This document shows positions 17,241-26,340 of a stretch of 64,000 bases of DNA, piece after piece. The translations under genes and the position numbers were made by a program. Each line of letters begins with the position of its first letter. The stretch's first letter is position 1. The notes below the pieces were generated by a model that saw only the letters and a program-made list of their open reading frames with translations, searched no databases and had not been told where the DNA came from. Source of the stretch: CAZUTK01 sp964623265 (GTDB lineage Bacteria > Electryoneota > B3-LCP); assembly GCA_964623265.1 (NCBI GenBank), contig CAZUTK010000002.1:18829-82828 (forward strand), written 5' to 3'.

Positions 17241-18278
17241 CTAATCCTCTACTTTTAAATCCCTCGTCATCAGCTCCGTCACCGCGTGGCGGGGGTCCTT
17301 GTCTTCGAAGAGAATGGAATAAACCGCTTCGGTGATGGGCATCGGGACGCCTTCGCGGTGCGCCAACTCGCGGGCGGACCTCGAAGTGCGCACGCCTTCC
17401 GCCACCATCGTCATGCCGGCCAACACGTCCATGAGCTTTTTCCCTCTGCCGATCTGTTCGCCCACCCAGCGGTTGCGGCTGTGGCGGCTGGTGCAGGTGG
17501 CGATCAAGTCGCCCATTCCGGACAGTCCCGCGAAAGTGCGCGGCTGTCCGCCCAAACGCACGCCTAGCCGCGTGATTTCCGCTAATCCCCGCGTCAGCAG
17601 CGCCCCTTTGGTGTTATCCCCAAAGCCCAATCCATCGCAGATGCCCGTGGCGATGGCGATGATGTTCTTCAAGGCTCCGCCCAGCTCCACGCCGGTCAAA
17701 TCCTGGGACGCGTAGACTCGAAATTGAGGGGTAAAGAAGATCTCCTGCGCGGTTCTAGCGGTATCGAGAGACTCGCTGGCGATTACGACGGTGGTGGGGA
17801 TCCCTCGGGAAACTTCTTCCGCATGGGACGGACCCGACAAGACGGCATAGCAATCCGGAAAAGCATCCGGTAAAAAATCTCGCACAACCTGCGAAGGCCG
17901 CTTCAGTGTTCCTTCTTCGATGCCTTTGGCGGCGTTGATGATTAAAGCTCCGGCAGGCAGATCCTTTTGGATTTTTTCCAATACATTGCGCACGTATTGT
18001 GATGGGATAGCTAGTACGACACCTCCCGCGTTTTGCAGACAGATGCCGGCGTCATGGTGGATCAGAATTTCGTCCGGCAGCGGGATTCCGGGGAGAAATT
18101 CGCGGTTCTCGCGTTCGGTACGCAATCTTTCCGCCGCCTCCTGGCGAAATTCCCACAAACGCACCGAGAACCCCTTGCCCGCCAGCAGAATCGCCAGAGT
18201 CGTTCCCCAGCTGCCCGCTCCTAGAACGGCGATCGTCGCCTTGCCGCTGTGAAACAAATGATTCGAGTCTTGCTTCAT
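17241..18278 (-). CDS. gpsA: NAD(P)-dependent glycerol-3-phosphate dehydrogenase
   Basis: 345 residues from ATG 18278, fixed by its ATGA overlap with the plsY stop; the longer upstream frame runs over plsY and is not real. The Rossmann start IAVLGAGSWGTTLAILLA, the substrate-site KGIEEGTLKRPSQV, and the catalytic region VELGGALKNIIAIATGICDGL are all present. It reduces dihydroxyacetone phosphate to glycerol 3-phosphate for phospholipid synthesis, which PlsY then acylates. Confidence 0.95.
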   Translation of the reverse strand: MKQDSNHLFHSGKATIAVLGAGSWGTTLAILLAGKGFSVRLWEFRQEAAERLRTERENREFLPGIPLPDEILIHHDAGICLQNAGGVVLAIPSQYVRNVLEKIQKDLPAGALIINAAKGIEEGTLKRPSQVVRDFLPDAFPDCYAVLSGPSHAEEVSRGIPTTVVIASESLDTARTAQEIFFTPQFRVYASQDLTGVELGGALKNIIAIATGICDGLGFGDNTKGALLTRGLAEITRLGVRLGGQPRTFAGLSGMGDLIATCTSRHSRNRWVGEQIGRGKKLMDVLAGMTMVAEGVRTSRSARELAHREGVPMPITEAVYSILFEDKDPRHAVTELMTRDLKVED

Positions 18279-18949
18279 GATCCGGACTTCTTTTTCGATA
18301 CGAGCAGGTGGCGCACCAATCTCTCCTGCGGGATGACGGGTTCTTCGCCACGCATCAAGCGAATCAAGTTTCGGCGATGCGTGAGCAGCAAAAAGAACGG
18401 CAGAATCCAGGAGAACCAATGGACGCCGGCGGGGGTATCGGTTCGGAAAAGCAAAATCAATGGAAAAGCCAAACCCGCCGCCAGCGAAGAGATGGAAATG
18501 CGCCTTGTCAGCTCTGCCAGTATCGCCCAGATGCAGAAACAAATCAGGCCGATAATCGGTGCCAGCGCCAGGACGACTCCGAGAGAAGTCGCCACGCCTT
18601 TGCCGCCGTGAAACGCGAGGAACACGCTGAACACATGCCCCAGGATGGCGGCGGAACCGAGAATTACGCGGATGGTCATTTCGTCGAAGCCTGCGGATGA
18701 CCCGCCGAATAGTGCGATCAGATCCGCTCCAAACCGCGCCGGAATAAAACCCTTAGAAGCGTCCATCAGCAAGACGAATGCTCCCCAACTGCGCCTGCCG
18801 GAAAGACGAGTCAGATTGCTGGCTCCCGGGTTGCAGCTCCCGTCGCGCCTCACATCCACTCCCAGGATCCACCCCACGATCGCCGCCGTGGGGATGGATC
18901 CGAGGAGGAACGAGATCAGAATGGCTGCAGCAAAAATCAATAACCGCAC
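18275..18949 (-). CDS. plsY: acyl-phosphate:glycerol-3-phosphate acyltransferase
   Basis: 224 residues, integral membrane protein with five or more helices. The family signatures are GSIPTAAIVG near the N-terminus, DGSCNPGASNLTRLSGRRS, and HVFSVFLAFHGGKGVATSLG. It transfers an acyl group from acyl phosphate to glycerol 3-phosphate, the first step of phospholipid synthesis. Upstream of and translationally coupled to gpsA, a common bacterial pairing. Confidence 0.95.
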   Translation of the reverse strand: MRLLIFAAAILISFLLGSIPTAAIVGWILGVDVRRDGSCNPGASNLTRLSGRRSWGAFVLLMDASKGFIPARFGADLIALFGGSSAGFDEMTIRVILGSAAILGHVFSVFLAFHGGKGVATSLGVVLALAPIIGLICFCIWAILAELTRRISISSLAAGLAFPLILLFRTDTPAGVHWFSWILPFFLLLTHRRNLIRLMRGEEPVIPQERLVRHLLVSKKKSGS

Positions 18950-19000
18950 ATTTTCATAGGAGAATGGATTTCTCGACGGGTTATTCGCACACGACGATCG

Positions 19001-19468
19001 TCAATCCAATTGCTCGACGAGGTAATTTTGCGCACCTAATTGCTGGATCTGATCCATTTGAGCCTCCAGCCAGTCAATATGCGCCTCTTCATCTTTCAGG
19101 ATGTCCTGCAGGAAGTCCCGCGTGCCGTTGTCGCCGACTTCCGCCGCCAGCTTGATGACTTCGTTGTACGATTTGATGGCGTCGTTTTCGGCGCTCCAAT
19201 CGTATTTATGCTGGGTTTCTACATCCGCGCCGATGTGGATGGGGCTCAGTTTGCTGACGATCGGTAAGCCTTCCAGAAAGAGGATTCGTCCGATCAATTT
19301 CTCCGCATGTTTCATCTCGTCAATGGCGCGTTTTTCATCCGCGGTATGGAGTCTCTTATAACCCCAATTGTCGCACATTTCGGAATGAACCATGTACTGG
19401 TTGATGGCGGCGAGTTCATCCGCCAGCAGAGAATTGAGTTTTTCGATGAGTTTCTTGTTGCCTTTCAT
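19001..19468 (-). CDS. bfr: bacterioferritin
   Basis: 155 residues (156 if the first of two adjacent ATGs is used; GAGGG is better spaced for the second). A four-helix ferritin-like protein with ferroxidase ligands in LADELAAINQY, EMKHAEKLI and DEEAHIDWLE, and the haem-ligand methionine in DEMKHAE as in classical Bfr. It oxidises and stores iron in a haem-bearing shell and helps against oxidative damage, relevant for an organism carrying many Fe-S enzymes and an O2-reducing oxidase. Appears monocistronic. Confidence 0.93.
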   Translation of the reverse strand: MKGNKKLIEKLNSLLADELAAINQYMVHSEMCDNWGYKRLHTADEKRAIDEMKHAEKLIGRILFLEGLPIVSKLSPIHIGADVETQHKYDWSAENDAIKSYNEVIKLAAEVGDNGTRDFLQDILKDEEAHIDWLEAQMDQIQQLGAQNYLVEQLD

Positions 19469-19578
19469 CATACCCTCAAGATGTTTTACTTTCTGATGGT
19501 TGATTATCTATAACAATGATTGTGCGCTTTATTTTGATCGCATAGCGGAAGGCGAGGCATTCCGGCAGCGGAATCCCC

Positions 19579-20577
19579 TCAGGCGATTTCCCCGATTTCG
19601 AACAGCCGTTCGCTCCCTAAGTCTTCGCCTGTCAGCTTTCCCGCTTCTTCGCGGCTCACTACCAACGCCATCCCCACGCCCAAATTGAACACTCTGCGCA
19701 TTTCATCCTCCGCGACGGGTCCCTGCCTGCGGATCAGATCGAAAATCGGCGGTTCAAGCCAAGATCCATATCGGATATTTATTTGCCGTTCATTCGGGAC
19801 TACTCGGATCAAATTGCCTTCGATCCCTCCACCCGTGATATGCGCCATCCCTTTGATCTTCACCTGGGAACGTAAACGCCGCACTGTTGGTAAATAACTG
19901 GGATGAACTTTCAGCAGTTCCTCGGCCAATGTGCAGTTCAGTTCGGGAATGTACTGATCCAGCTTCAATCCCGCCATTTCCAACAGCGCTTTGCGAACCA
20001 GGGAATAGCCGTTGGTGTGGAGACCCTTGGCTGCTATCCCGAGGATGACGTCGCCTGCATGGATCTCTCTGCCTAAAATCAGTTCACTCTCATCCGCCCA
20101 ACCGACGATCGTCCCCGCCAGATCGAATTCGTCTTCCGAGTAAAATCCGGGCATCTCCGCAGTTTCCCCCCCCAGTAAGGCGATGCCGTTGTTGCGGCAA
20201 CCCCGCACCAATCCCGCAACCACTCCTTCCAGCACATCGGGCTTCAATCTGCCGCAGGCGAAGTAATCCAGAAAGAAGAGAGGTTCGCCGCCATTCGCCA
20301 GCAGGTCGTTGACGCAGTGGTTGACCAGATCTTCGCCGACGGTATCATACCGTTTTGCCAGCAACGCGATCTTCAGTTTCGTGCCGACGCCATCGGTGCT
20401 CGCCAGCAGGACCGGATGCGCCTTTTCACCGAGCGGAAGACGTAAAGCACCGGCGAAAAGACCCACATCGCCGATAACCCCGGGCGTTCGCGTGGAAGCA
20501 ACGAGGGATTTGATGCGATTCAGCGCTTCATCTGCGGCGCGCAGATTTACACCGGAAGATTCGTAGTCCAGGGTCAT
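19579..20577 (-). CDS. purM: phosphoribosylformylglycinamidine cyclo-ligase (AIR synthetase)
   Basis: 332 residues. It closes FGAM to AIR with ATP in purine synthesis. Motifs: YESSGVNLRAADEAL, VLLASTDGVGTKLKIA, LVNHCVNDLLANGGEPLFFL, GGETAEMPGFY and HITGGGIEGNLIRV, all standard for PurM. The C-terminus is of normal length. It stands alone, without other pur genes in the window. Confidence 0.95.
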   Translation of the reverse strand: MTLDYESSGVNLRAADEALNRIKSLVASTRTPGVIGDVGLFAGALRLPLGEKAHPVLLASTDGVGTKLKIALLAKRYDTVGEDLVNHCVNDLLANGGEPLFFLDYFACGRLKPDVLEGVVAGLVRGCRNNGIALLGGETAEMPGFYSEDEFDLAGTIVGWADESELILGREIHAGDVILGIAAKGLHTNGYSLVRKALLEMAGLKLDQYIPELNCTLAEELLKVHPSYLPTVRRLRSQVKIKGMAHITGGGIEGNLIRVVPNERQINIRYGSWLEPPIFDLIRRQGPVAEDEMRRVFNLGVGMALVVSREEAGKLTGEDLGSERLFEIGEIA

Positions 20578-20695
20578 ACAACAGGAATAACAGCGACGAA
20601 TTTTCGTTCTAAAATTCGAATATACAGAATTGCCGACTTAAATGCAAGTTCTTTTTAGCGGGGAGTTGAAGAGGAAGGGGATTACTTGTCGAGCG

Positions 20696-20983
20696 CTATT
20701 CTTCGGGATGGTTGTTCTCCTGATTTGCCTCGTTGGCGGATGCAATTCCCATTTTTTCGCATAGGGCCTTGAGATTGCGGCTTGCTTCCAGTTCCGTCTC
20801 CACCAGTTTCGCCGCTTCATCCAATTGCTTCGATATCAGCGATATGCCGCGGTTGATGGCGGAAATCGCCACCGGGTCTGCGCCGTTTTCGAGCAGCAGC
20901 TGCGCGGATTTGGACAAAGTCATCAGAGCCAGAGAAAAGATTAAAAACTGACGGTTGTCCTGTAGGGTTTGATGTAAATCCAT
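20696..20983 (-). CDS. small helical protein of unknown function
   Basis: 95 residues, almost entirely predicted helix with heptad-like spacing of hydrophobic residues (SALMTLSKSAQLLLENGADP ... LISKQLDEAAKLVETELEAS) and an acidic tail. No cysteines except one near residue 75 and no recognised domain. A strong GGAGG 8 bases upstream of ATG 20983 supports it as a real gene. It is divergent from the receiver-kinase gene at 21174 and may share its regulation. Function unknown. Confidence 0.6.
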   Translation of the reverse strand: MDLHQTLQDNRQFLIFSLALMTLSKSAQLLLENGADPVAISAINRGISLISKQLDEAAKLVETELEASRNLKALCEKMGIASANEANQENNHPEE

Positions 20984-21107
20984 CGTCTTATCCTCCGAAT
21001 AGCTCTTCGGGGAACGAATCGCGCATAAGCAAGATAGACAAATCTGCCGGAAATAGGGGTGATTCGGATCACTTTCCGAAATCCCCTCAAAATTCGGGGT
21101 TAACCGC

Positions 21108-21136
21108 TTGACTCACCCCCACTGCCGCGATAAATT
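21108..21136 (+). promoter_or_regulatory. sigma-70-type promoter for the receiver-kinase gene
   Basis: TTGACT, a spacer of 17 bases, then TAAATT. The -10 lies about 38 bases before the start at 21174. It is in the divergent region between the small helical protein and the two-component locus. Confidence 0.6.
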
Positions 21137-21173
21137 GTCAAAGGTTGATTTGTTAGGAATTCCAAAGACCTAA

Positions 21174-22346
21174 ATGATGGATCGGCAAAATTCTCGGATT
21201 CTTATTATTGATGATAACCGCGACTTTCTGCAGGCGATGGAAGCGGTCTTGCACGGTTTCGCCGGATATGAAGTTTACGGGTTAGCGGATCCGACGAAAA
21301 CGGTCGAAGTCGTGCGGAGTGAGAATCCGGACGTGATCGTCCTGGACATATATATGCCGGAGATGAACGGGCCGCAAATCTGCCGTCTTTTGAAAGCGGC
21401 GCCGGAATTTAGACATATCCCGATCTTGTTTTTGACCGCGGTGGGAACCGATGCCCACTTTCGCGCCCGCTGCTTGGAAGAAGGCGCCGATGATTTCCTC
21501 GAAAAACCGGTCGGTTCCGAGGAGCTGATCGCTCGCATCCGCGTGCTGTTGCGCATCAAGAAATTGCAGGACGAATTGCGCCGCGAGAGGGATGAACTGG
21601 AGCGGAAAGTCAGGGAGCGGGCGCGGGAATTAAAGCAAAAAGAGACGCTTGCCGCCATCGGCAAGATGGTAGCCGGCGTGGCGCACGAGATCCGCAATCC
21701 CCTGGGTGCGATCTCCAACTCCGCCGCCGTATTGTCGCGGGATCTCGTATTGGAAGGTGAGGATCGCAAGTTGATGGAGATCATCGTGAAGGAAGCAAAC
21801 CGTCTGCGCGCGACCATCACGGAGTTCTTGACCTTTGCGCATCCTTCGCCTTGTCGTTTCACGACGGTCGAATTGCGTCCATTGATCGAAGAAGTTCTGA
21901 TTCTGGCGAAGCGAGATCAACTATGCACGCCCGATATTCGATTTCTGACGACCATCCCGGAGAACTTGCCGGCGATTGAAGCGGATCGAGACCGATTGAA
22001 ACAGGTGTTCTGGAATTTGATCCGAAATTCCTTGGAAGCTCTGAAAGGGGCGGGTCAAATCGAAATTCAAGCGGAAACGGAAACACTGGAACTGCAGGCC
22101 GGGATAATGATCGGTCTGTGCGATGATGGGCCGGGGATACCCGACGCCGATAGGGAGCTGGTGTTCGAGCCGTTTTTTACGCGGAAAGCGCGAGGCAGCG
22201 GATTGGGATTGCCGCTGGCGCAAAGCATCGTGCAGGCGCATAACGGTAGAATGAGGCTGGTTTGTCACGACGGTCAAATTGGCTGCAGATTCCAAATCTG
22301 GCTGCCGCTGAAACAGAATCGCAGCGATGAAGAGACAGGTTGTTGA
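21174..22346 (+). CDS. receiver-histidine kinase hybrid (REC-HisKA-HATPase)
   Basis: 390 residues. An N-terminal receiver domain (about 8-125) has the acidic pair IDDN and phospho-acceptor D in VIVLDIYMPEMNG. A coiled-coil linker (about 125-160) follows. HisKA has the H box in VAGVAHEIRNPLGA, and the ATPase domain has FWNLIRNSLEALKG, CDDGPGIPD and GSGLGLPLAQSIV. There is no membrane segment and no separate sensor, so it probably relays from another kinase through its own receiver. It runs directly into the NtrC-type gene, one base after the stop, so the two form an operon. Confidence 0.92.
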   Translation: MMDRQNSRILIIDDNRDFLQAMEAVLHGFAGYEVYGLADPTKTVEVVRSENPDVIVLDIYMPEMNGPQICRLLKAAPEFRHIPILFLTAVGTDAHFRARCLEEGADDFLEKPVGSEELIARIRVLLRIKKLQDELRRERDELERKVRERARELKQKETLAAIGKMVAGVAHEIRNPLGAISNSAAVLSRDLVLEGEDRKLMEIIVKEANRLRATITEFLTFAHPSPCRFTTVELRPLIEEVLILAKRDQLCTPDIRFLTTIPENLPAIEADRDRLKQVFWNLIRNSLEALKGAGQIEIQAETETLELQAGIMIGLCDDGPGIPDADRELVFEPFFTRKARGSGLGLPLAQSIVQAHNGRMRLVCHDGQIGCRFQIWLPLKQNRSDEETGC

Positions 22347-22347
22347 T

Positions 22348-23769
22348 ATGATCGAAATCTTGGTCGTGGATGACGACGTCAGTCAGGCGGATTCCCTGGT
22401 AATCCTGCTGCGGCGCGAAGGTTATCGCGCGGGAGCGGCCTATGATGCCGATCAAGCAATTGCCTATCTGAAGCAATCCGATGTGGAGATTTTAATTACC
22501 GATTTGCGTCTCGGCGAAAAAGATGGGATCTGGTTGACGCGTTACATTCACGAGCATTTTCCGGAAGTCGTCGTCTTGGTCATCACCGCCTATGGGACGA
22601 TCGAATCTGCGGTGGAAGCGGTCAAGAGCGGCGCGTTCGATTACATATTAAAGCCTATCCAGTGCGATCATTTCCAAATTGTCCTGAACCGCGCTCAGGA
22701 GTGGGGGCGGATGCGCCGCAAGGTGCGCGTACTGGAGGATCAACTGCGAGCCAACCGTCAGCGCAATAAATTTCTGGGAAATTCACGTGCCGTTCAGCGG
22801 GTCTTGCAAATGGTGGATCGCGTCGCAGGTTCGGACGCTTCCGTCCTGATCTACGGTGAATCCGGCACAGGCAAGGAACTCATTGCGGAGCTGATCCACA
22901 GCAGGTCACCCCGCTGCGATCAACCGCTGGTCATCGTCAATTGCGGTGCGCTGCCCGAGACTCTGCAAGAGAGCGAGCTGTTCGGACACGTGAAAGGAGC
23001 CTTCACTGGAGCTCACAAAGACAAGAAAGGATTATTGGCTGAAGCCGATGGCGGCACTCTCTTCCTGGATGAAGTCGGCGAGTTATCCTCCGCCGCCCAG
23101 GTGAAACTCTTACGTTTCCTGGAAAACGGAGAGTGTCGCCGCGTCGGCGATACCCGCACCGAACATCTCAACGTGAGGATTCTGGCTGCCACCAATCGGG
23201 ATCTCCAGCAGCAGATTCAGTGCGGAGGTTTCCGCAGCGATCTGTATTACCGGCTGAATGTGATTCCCATTTCCGTGCCGCCTCTGCGAGAAATCCGGGA
23301 GGATATTCCCATTATGGCTCGGGTGTTCATAAATGAGTTTTCCGCTAAAATGGGGAAAGAGCCGCCGAAGATATCCGATGAATGCTTGAAGCTTCTGCTG
23401 GAACATCCCTGGCCCGGCAATGTCCGGGAACTGCGCAACCTGATGGAGCGCGCCGCAGTCGTGGATCAGGATGGCATAATCACCTTGTCCGACTTGCCTG
23501 AGCATTTGCAGGCACCGGGCAGCAGTTTCATCGAATTCGGTCTGCGCAGAAAATTGAGCTTGAAAGAATTGGAACGAGCTTATATACTGGCTACGCTGGA
23601 AGAATGCAGCGGCAGCCGCAAGAAAGCCGGGGAGATTCTCGGAATCACCAAAGCCACTCTCTGGCGGAAGCTGAACCTCTACGCCGCATCCGAAACCAAC
23701 GACGCGGAAGATGTGTCGTATCAAGATAAATCTTCAGAAAGCGATCTGGAAGCGCTTCTTGAGGTTTAA
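22348..23769 (+). CDS. NtrC-type sigma-54-dependent response regulator
   Basis: 473 residues from ATG 22348, placed where the receiver domain begins (MIEILVVDDD). Receiver (phospho-acceptor in LITDLRLGEKDG), AAA+ domain (about 140-370) with Walker A GESGTGKEL, an intact sigma-54 contact loop GAFTGA, Walker B GGTLFLDEVGEL, and a C-terminal Fis-type helix-turn-helix (GSRKKAGEILGITKATLWRK). It should activate sigma-54 promoters when phosphorylated by the kinase encoded just upstream. A good sigma-54 site lies 52 bases after its stop. Confidence 0.94.
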   Translation: MIEILVVDDDVSQADSLVILLRREGYRAGAAYDADQAIAYLKQSDVEILITDLRLGEKDGIWLTRYIHEHFPEVVVLVITAYGTIESAVEAVKSGAFDYILKPIQCDHFQIVLNRAQEWGRMRRKVRVLEDQLRANRQRNKFLGNSRAVQRVLQMVDRVAGSDASVLIYGESGTGKELIAELIHSRSPRCDQPLVIVNCGALPETLQESELFGHVKGAFTGAHKDKKGLLAEADGGTLFLDEVGELSSAAQVKLLRFLENGECRRVGDTRTEHLNVRILAATNRDLQQQIQCGGFRSDLYYRLNVIPISVPPLREIREDIPIMARVFINEFSAKMGKEPPKISDECLKLLLEHPWPGNVRELRNLMERAAVVDQDGIITLSDLPEHLQAPGSSFIEFGLRRKLSLKELERAYILATLEECSGSRKKAGEILGITKATLWRKLNLYAASETNDAEDVSYQDKSSESDLEALLEV

Positions 23770-23817
23770 AAAAGAAACAGATACGATGCAGAACAGCCTT
23801 GACGTATTGAATTTTGT

Positions 23818-23836
23818 CGGGGCACAAAATCTGCAA
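23818..23836 (+). promoter_or_regulatory. near-consensus sigma-54 promoter before the lone receiver gene
   Basis: GGGGCAC, five bases, CTGCA: the invariant GG (23821-23822) and GC (23833-23834) are separated by exactly 10 bases, and GGCAC matches the -24 element. It lies immediately downstream of an NtrC-type activator gene with an intact GAFTGA loop. A transcript from here would begin near 23846, which favours ATG 23885 as the start of the next gene. Confidence 0.65.
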
Positions 23837-23884
23837 TAGGGAGGGAGTGTGGATTTGAAAAACGATGATTTTCGTGGGAATTCT

Positions 23885-24238
23885 ATGAGAAGAGTCTTGA
23901 TCGCAGACGATGACACCGGCTTTCTGGATTCCTTGACCATCGCTCTGCGCAGGGAAAAACACGACGTCCGAGCGGCGGAGACGTCCGAAGACGTCTTGAA
24001 TATGTTGGATAAGGAAGAATTCGATTTATTGATGATGGATCTGCGCCTGGGACCTCAGGACGGGGTGGAAGTGGCGGAATGGGCGAAGCTTCGCTATCCC
24101 AAACTTCCCGTCGTGTTTATGTCCGCGTACCCCTATACGGAGCTCTCCGGCCGCATCCGCCGAATCAGCCCCTTCCCGGTGCTCGAAAAACCGTTCGATA
24201 TCGGCGCGCTGAATCCGATCCTGGAGAAGCCGCACTAA
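23885..24238 (+). CDS. single-domain response regulator (REC only)
   Basis: 117 residues from ATG 23885 (MRRVLIADDDTGFL); an in-frame GTG at 23849 would add 12 residues outside the receiver fold. It has the acidic pair in ADDD, phospho-acceptor D in LLMMDLRLGPQDG, switch residue in VVFMSAYPY and lysine in VLEKPFD. There is no output domain, so it likely acts in a phosphorelay or by protein contact, perhaps passing phosphate to or from the REC-kinase hybrid upstream. It is followed by a terminator. Confidence 0.85.
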   Translation: MRRVLIADDDTGFLDSLTIALRREKHDVRAAETSEDVLNMLDKEEFDLLMMDLRLGPQDGVEVAEWAKLRYPKLPVVFMSAYPYTELSGRIRRISPFPVLEKPFDIGALNPILEKPH

Positions 24239-24296
24239 GGAATTGGAACCCCAAGCCGCTCTGCAAAAAGCGCGGCAGATGATAGATCCTTCTATG

Positions 24297-24320
24297 AGCC
24301 CCGTTCGCGGGGCTTTTTTA
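24297..24320 (+). terminator. Rho-independent terminator after the two-component locus
   Basis: Stem AGCCCCG / CGGGGCT with a TTCG tetraloop, followed directly by TTTTTTATA. A textbook terminator for the 21174-24238 transcript. Confidence 0.95.
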
Positions 24321-24470
24321 TAGTAGAATTGACGCCGTGATCGGGACGGGTTCGATGCAGACTTGAATAATAGTATGCTTCTCACATTTGTTAAGAAACG
24401 TATGAGATTTTGCTTGTTATTTAGAATGATCCTTTTATATTTGATTTAGTTACCGCGTTGTGGAGGATTT

Positions 24471-26339
24471 ATGCGAAATTTTCTGCGAATCTTGATTTCA
24501 CATATTTTCTACCTTACTTTTATGCTAAAAACAGCCGGTTCCCAACCACCCCACGGATGGGTGGAACTCGTCCGCGGCGAATATTATCCTAACCAACCCG
24601 CCGTCAGTATCTATGGGCACCTGATCAACGTAAGCTATTTCGCGCAGGCGAACTGTATGCTTCCCTACCCGGATGAGGGACATTGCTCCGGCGTCGGTTT
24701 CTGCGCGCGCATCTTGGACAATCCCCCCGTGTCCATCATTCCGCTGGATGAATATGTGCTCAATCAATTTGAATCCGCTTCGTATCCGCCGGACAGCATC
24801 GCCTGGGGCGGGTGGGTGATCAACGAAGCTCTGTTCGACGTCGCGGGCATCATAGAAGTGCGGTTCGGGGCCTACGTCAACCTGCCGATCCAATACACCT
24901 ATGAACAGCTCTGGGAGAATATTGAAAGCGTGGGTATCTACGAATCGGATCAGCTCTATTTTCCGCACTGGATTCCCAATGTGCAGGCGACACTGATCCA
25001 GCCTTGTCCCTGGAATTGGCTGCCGGTCACCGGCGAGTACCTCGACCCGTCCGGTCAACCGGATACCAATGCCTACAAAGTGACGCTGCGGAGCGTATGC
25101 AGCGCCATTGATCCGTCGCAGCCGCAATCATACCGCATGCGCTGGGTGTTGAACGATATTTCTTGGTATGATGGGGAGTGCATGAATTACCCCAAGGTGA
25201 CTGTGGAATTTCCCGAAGGACCGGAGCCGGCTCCGACGGCGCACAATGCGGATCTAAAGATACTGAATACCTTCAATCCGCACCTCGAATGCGCCTGGGA
25301 CACGACACTGGATGGATTTGTGGGCGTTTATCCAGAACCGATTTCGCCAGGCGAGACGCTGTCGGTCGTGGTATCCTGTTACGACTGGGGAGCGCACGGA
25401 AAGATTCATCTGGAGGCTTTAAATGAACCGGGGACATACTGGTATAATATGACCCGTTTTCAGCGTTCGGATAGCGTCTGGACGACGTATAGCACCATCC
25501 CTCGCGATGAAGACAATTCCGTGGGTGCGGAGGATCGCCTGGCGGATTTTTGGGAAGAGCAGATTCTGCAGGATCCACTGTGCCCGGATACCATCATCAA
25601 TCCGTGGCAGATTACGGTAGCACAGGATGATGACGGGTGCATAACTTCACCTTTCCCAATCTGGTCTTATCATGGGGATTACCTGAACGTCTTCGAGGAA
25701 TACCGGGGATTTTACTGCAAAGGGATCCACACTCGGACTTCACCCTGGCGGAAGGACGTATTTATCTATGTGCAATTGGATACCTTTAAGATTGGGTTGG
25801 GTTTTGCTCCATCGCTAGGACACTTCTTCCATCTCATAGATTCCACAGAGATGCGAGATTATGCTCATCCCGATCGTCACATTATCAGTAACAATCGGAA
25901 ATCGGTGAACTGGCAGGCAGCGCGAATTGACTCGCATCTGAATTGCGCCGCGACGATTTTTGTGGAAGACATCAGTCTACAGCCTATTGAGGATCCCCTC
26001 AACTTAAGAATCGCCTGCACATATTTTGATTCTTTAATCCTAGTGAATCGAATAAAAATTCCACCTTTTGTGAAATTCGCCAAAGTCTTCACGAGAAAGA
26101 TCCGCTATAACAGCCGTCCCGACAGCGATACGAGCATCGTCAATATGCCTACGGACAGTTTGATCCAGCTGCAAATCAACGCGCATGAAATCGGCCATAT
26201 GGTCAATATGGTGGAGAATTACACGGATACTGCCTCCATTATGTATTCTTTAAGACCGAATCAATGGCATCATCCCAACCGAACCTTCAGTCCCGATGAT
26301 ACCATCTACTTCGTCGTTAAGAAACCGGGAGTGCAGTGA
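24471..26339 (+). CDS. secreted protein with metalloprotease-like HExGH motif, otherwise unknown
   Basis: 622 residues. An N-terminal hydrophobic signal (about 1-24) indicates export. Most of the protein is unrecognised and rich in W, Y, P and D, with paired cysteines suggesting disulfides. Near the end, NAHEIGHMVNMVENYT contains HExxH (572-576) and a methionine about 15 residues on (TASIMYS), resembling the zinc site and Met-turn of metzincin-like proteases. The third ligand, usually H or D, is not obvious. It may be a secreted metalloprotease or an inactive relative. RBS TGGAGGA lies before the start. It sits 1 base ahead of another secreted protein gene. Confidence 0.65.
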   Translation: MRNFLRILISHIFYLTFMLKTAGSQPPHGWVELVRGEYYPNQPAVSIYGHLINVSYFAQANCMLPYPDEGHCSGVGFCARILDNPPVSIIPLDEYVLNQFESASYPPDSIAWGGWVINEALFDVAGIIEVRFGAYVNLPIQYTYEQLWENIESVGIYESDQLYFPHWIPNVQATLIQPCPWNWLPVTGEYLDPSGQPDTNAYKVTLRSVCSAIDPSQPQSYRMRWVLNDISWYDGECMNYPKVTVEFPEGPEPAPTAHNADLKILNTFNPHLECAWDTTLDGFVGVYPEPISPGETLSVVVSCYDWGAHGKIHLEALNEPGTYWYNMTRFQRSDSVWTTYSTIPRDEDNSVGAEDRLADFWEEQILQDPLCPDTIINPWQITVAQDDDGCITSPFPIWSYHGDYLNVFEEYRGFYCKGIHTRTSPWRKDVFIYVQLDTFKIGLGFAPSLGHFFHLIDSTEMRDYAHPDRHIISNNRKSVNWQAARIDSHLNCAATIFVEDISLQPIEDPLNLRIACTYFDSLILVNRIKIPPFVKFAKVFTRKIRYNSRPDSDTSIVNMPTDSLIQLQINAHEIGHMVNMVENYTDTASIMYSLRPNQWHHPNRTFSPDDTIYFVVKKPGVQ

Positions 26340-26340
26340 A

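Noticed and set aside
23849..23884. GTG 23849 as the start of the lone receiver
   Set aside because: It adds 12 residues outside the receiver fold, and the sigma-54 promoter would place the transcript start almost on it; ATG 23885 fits better.
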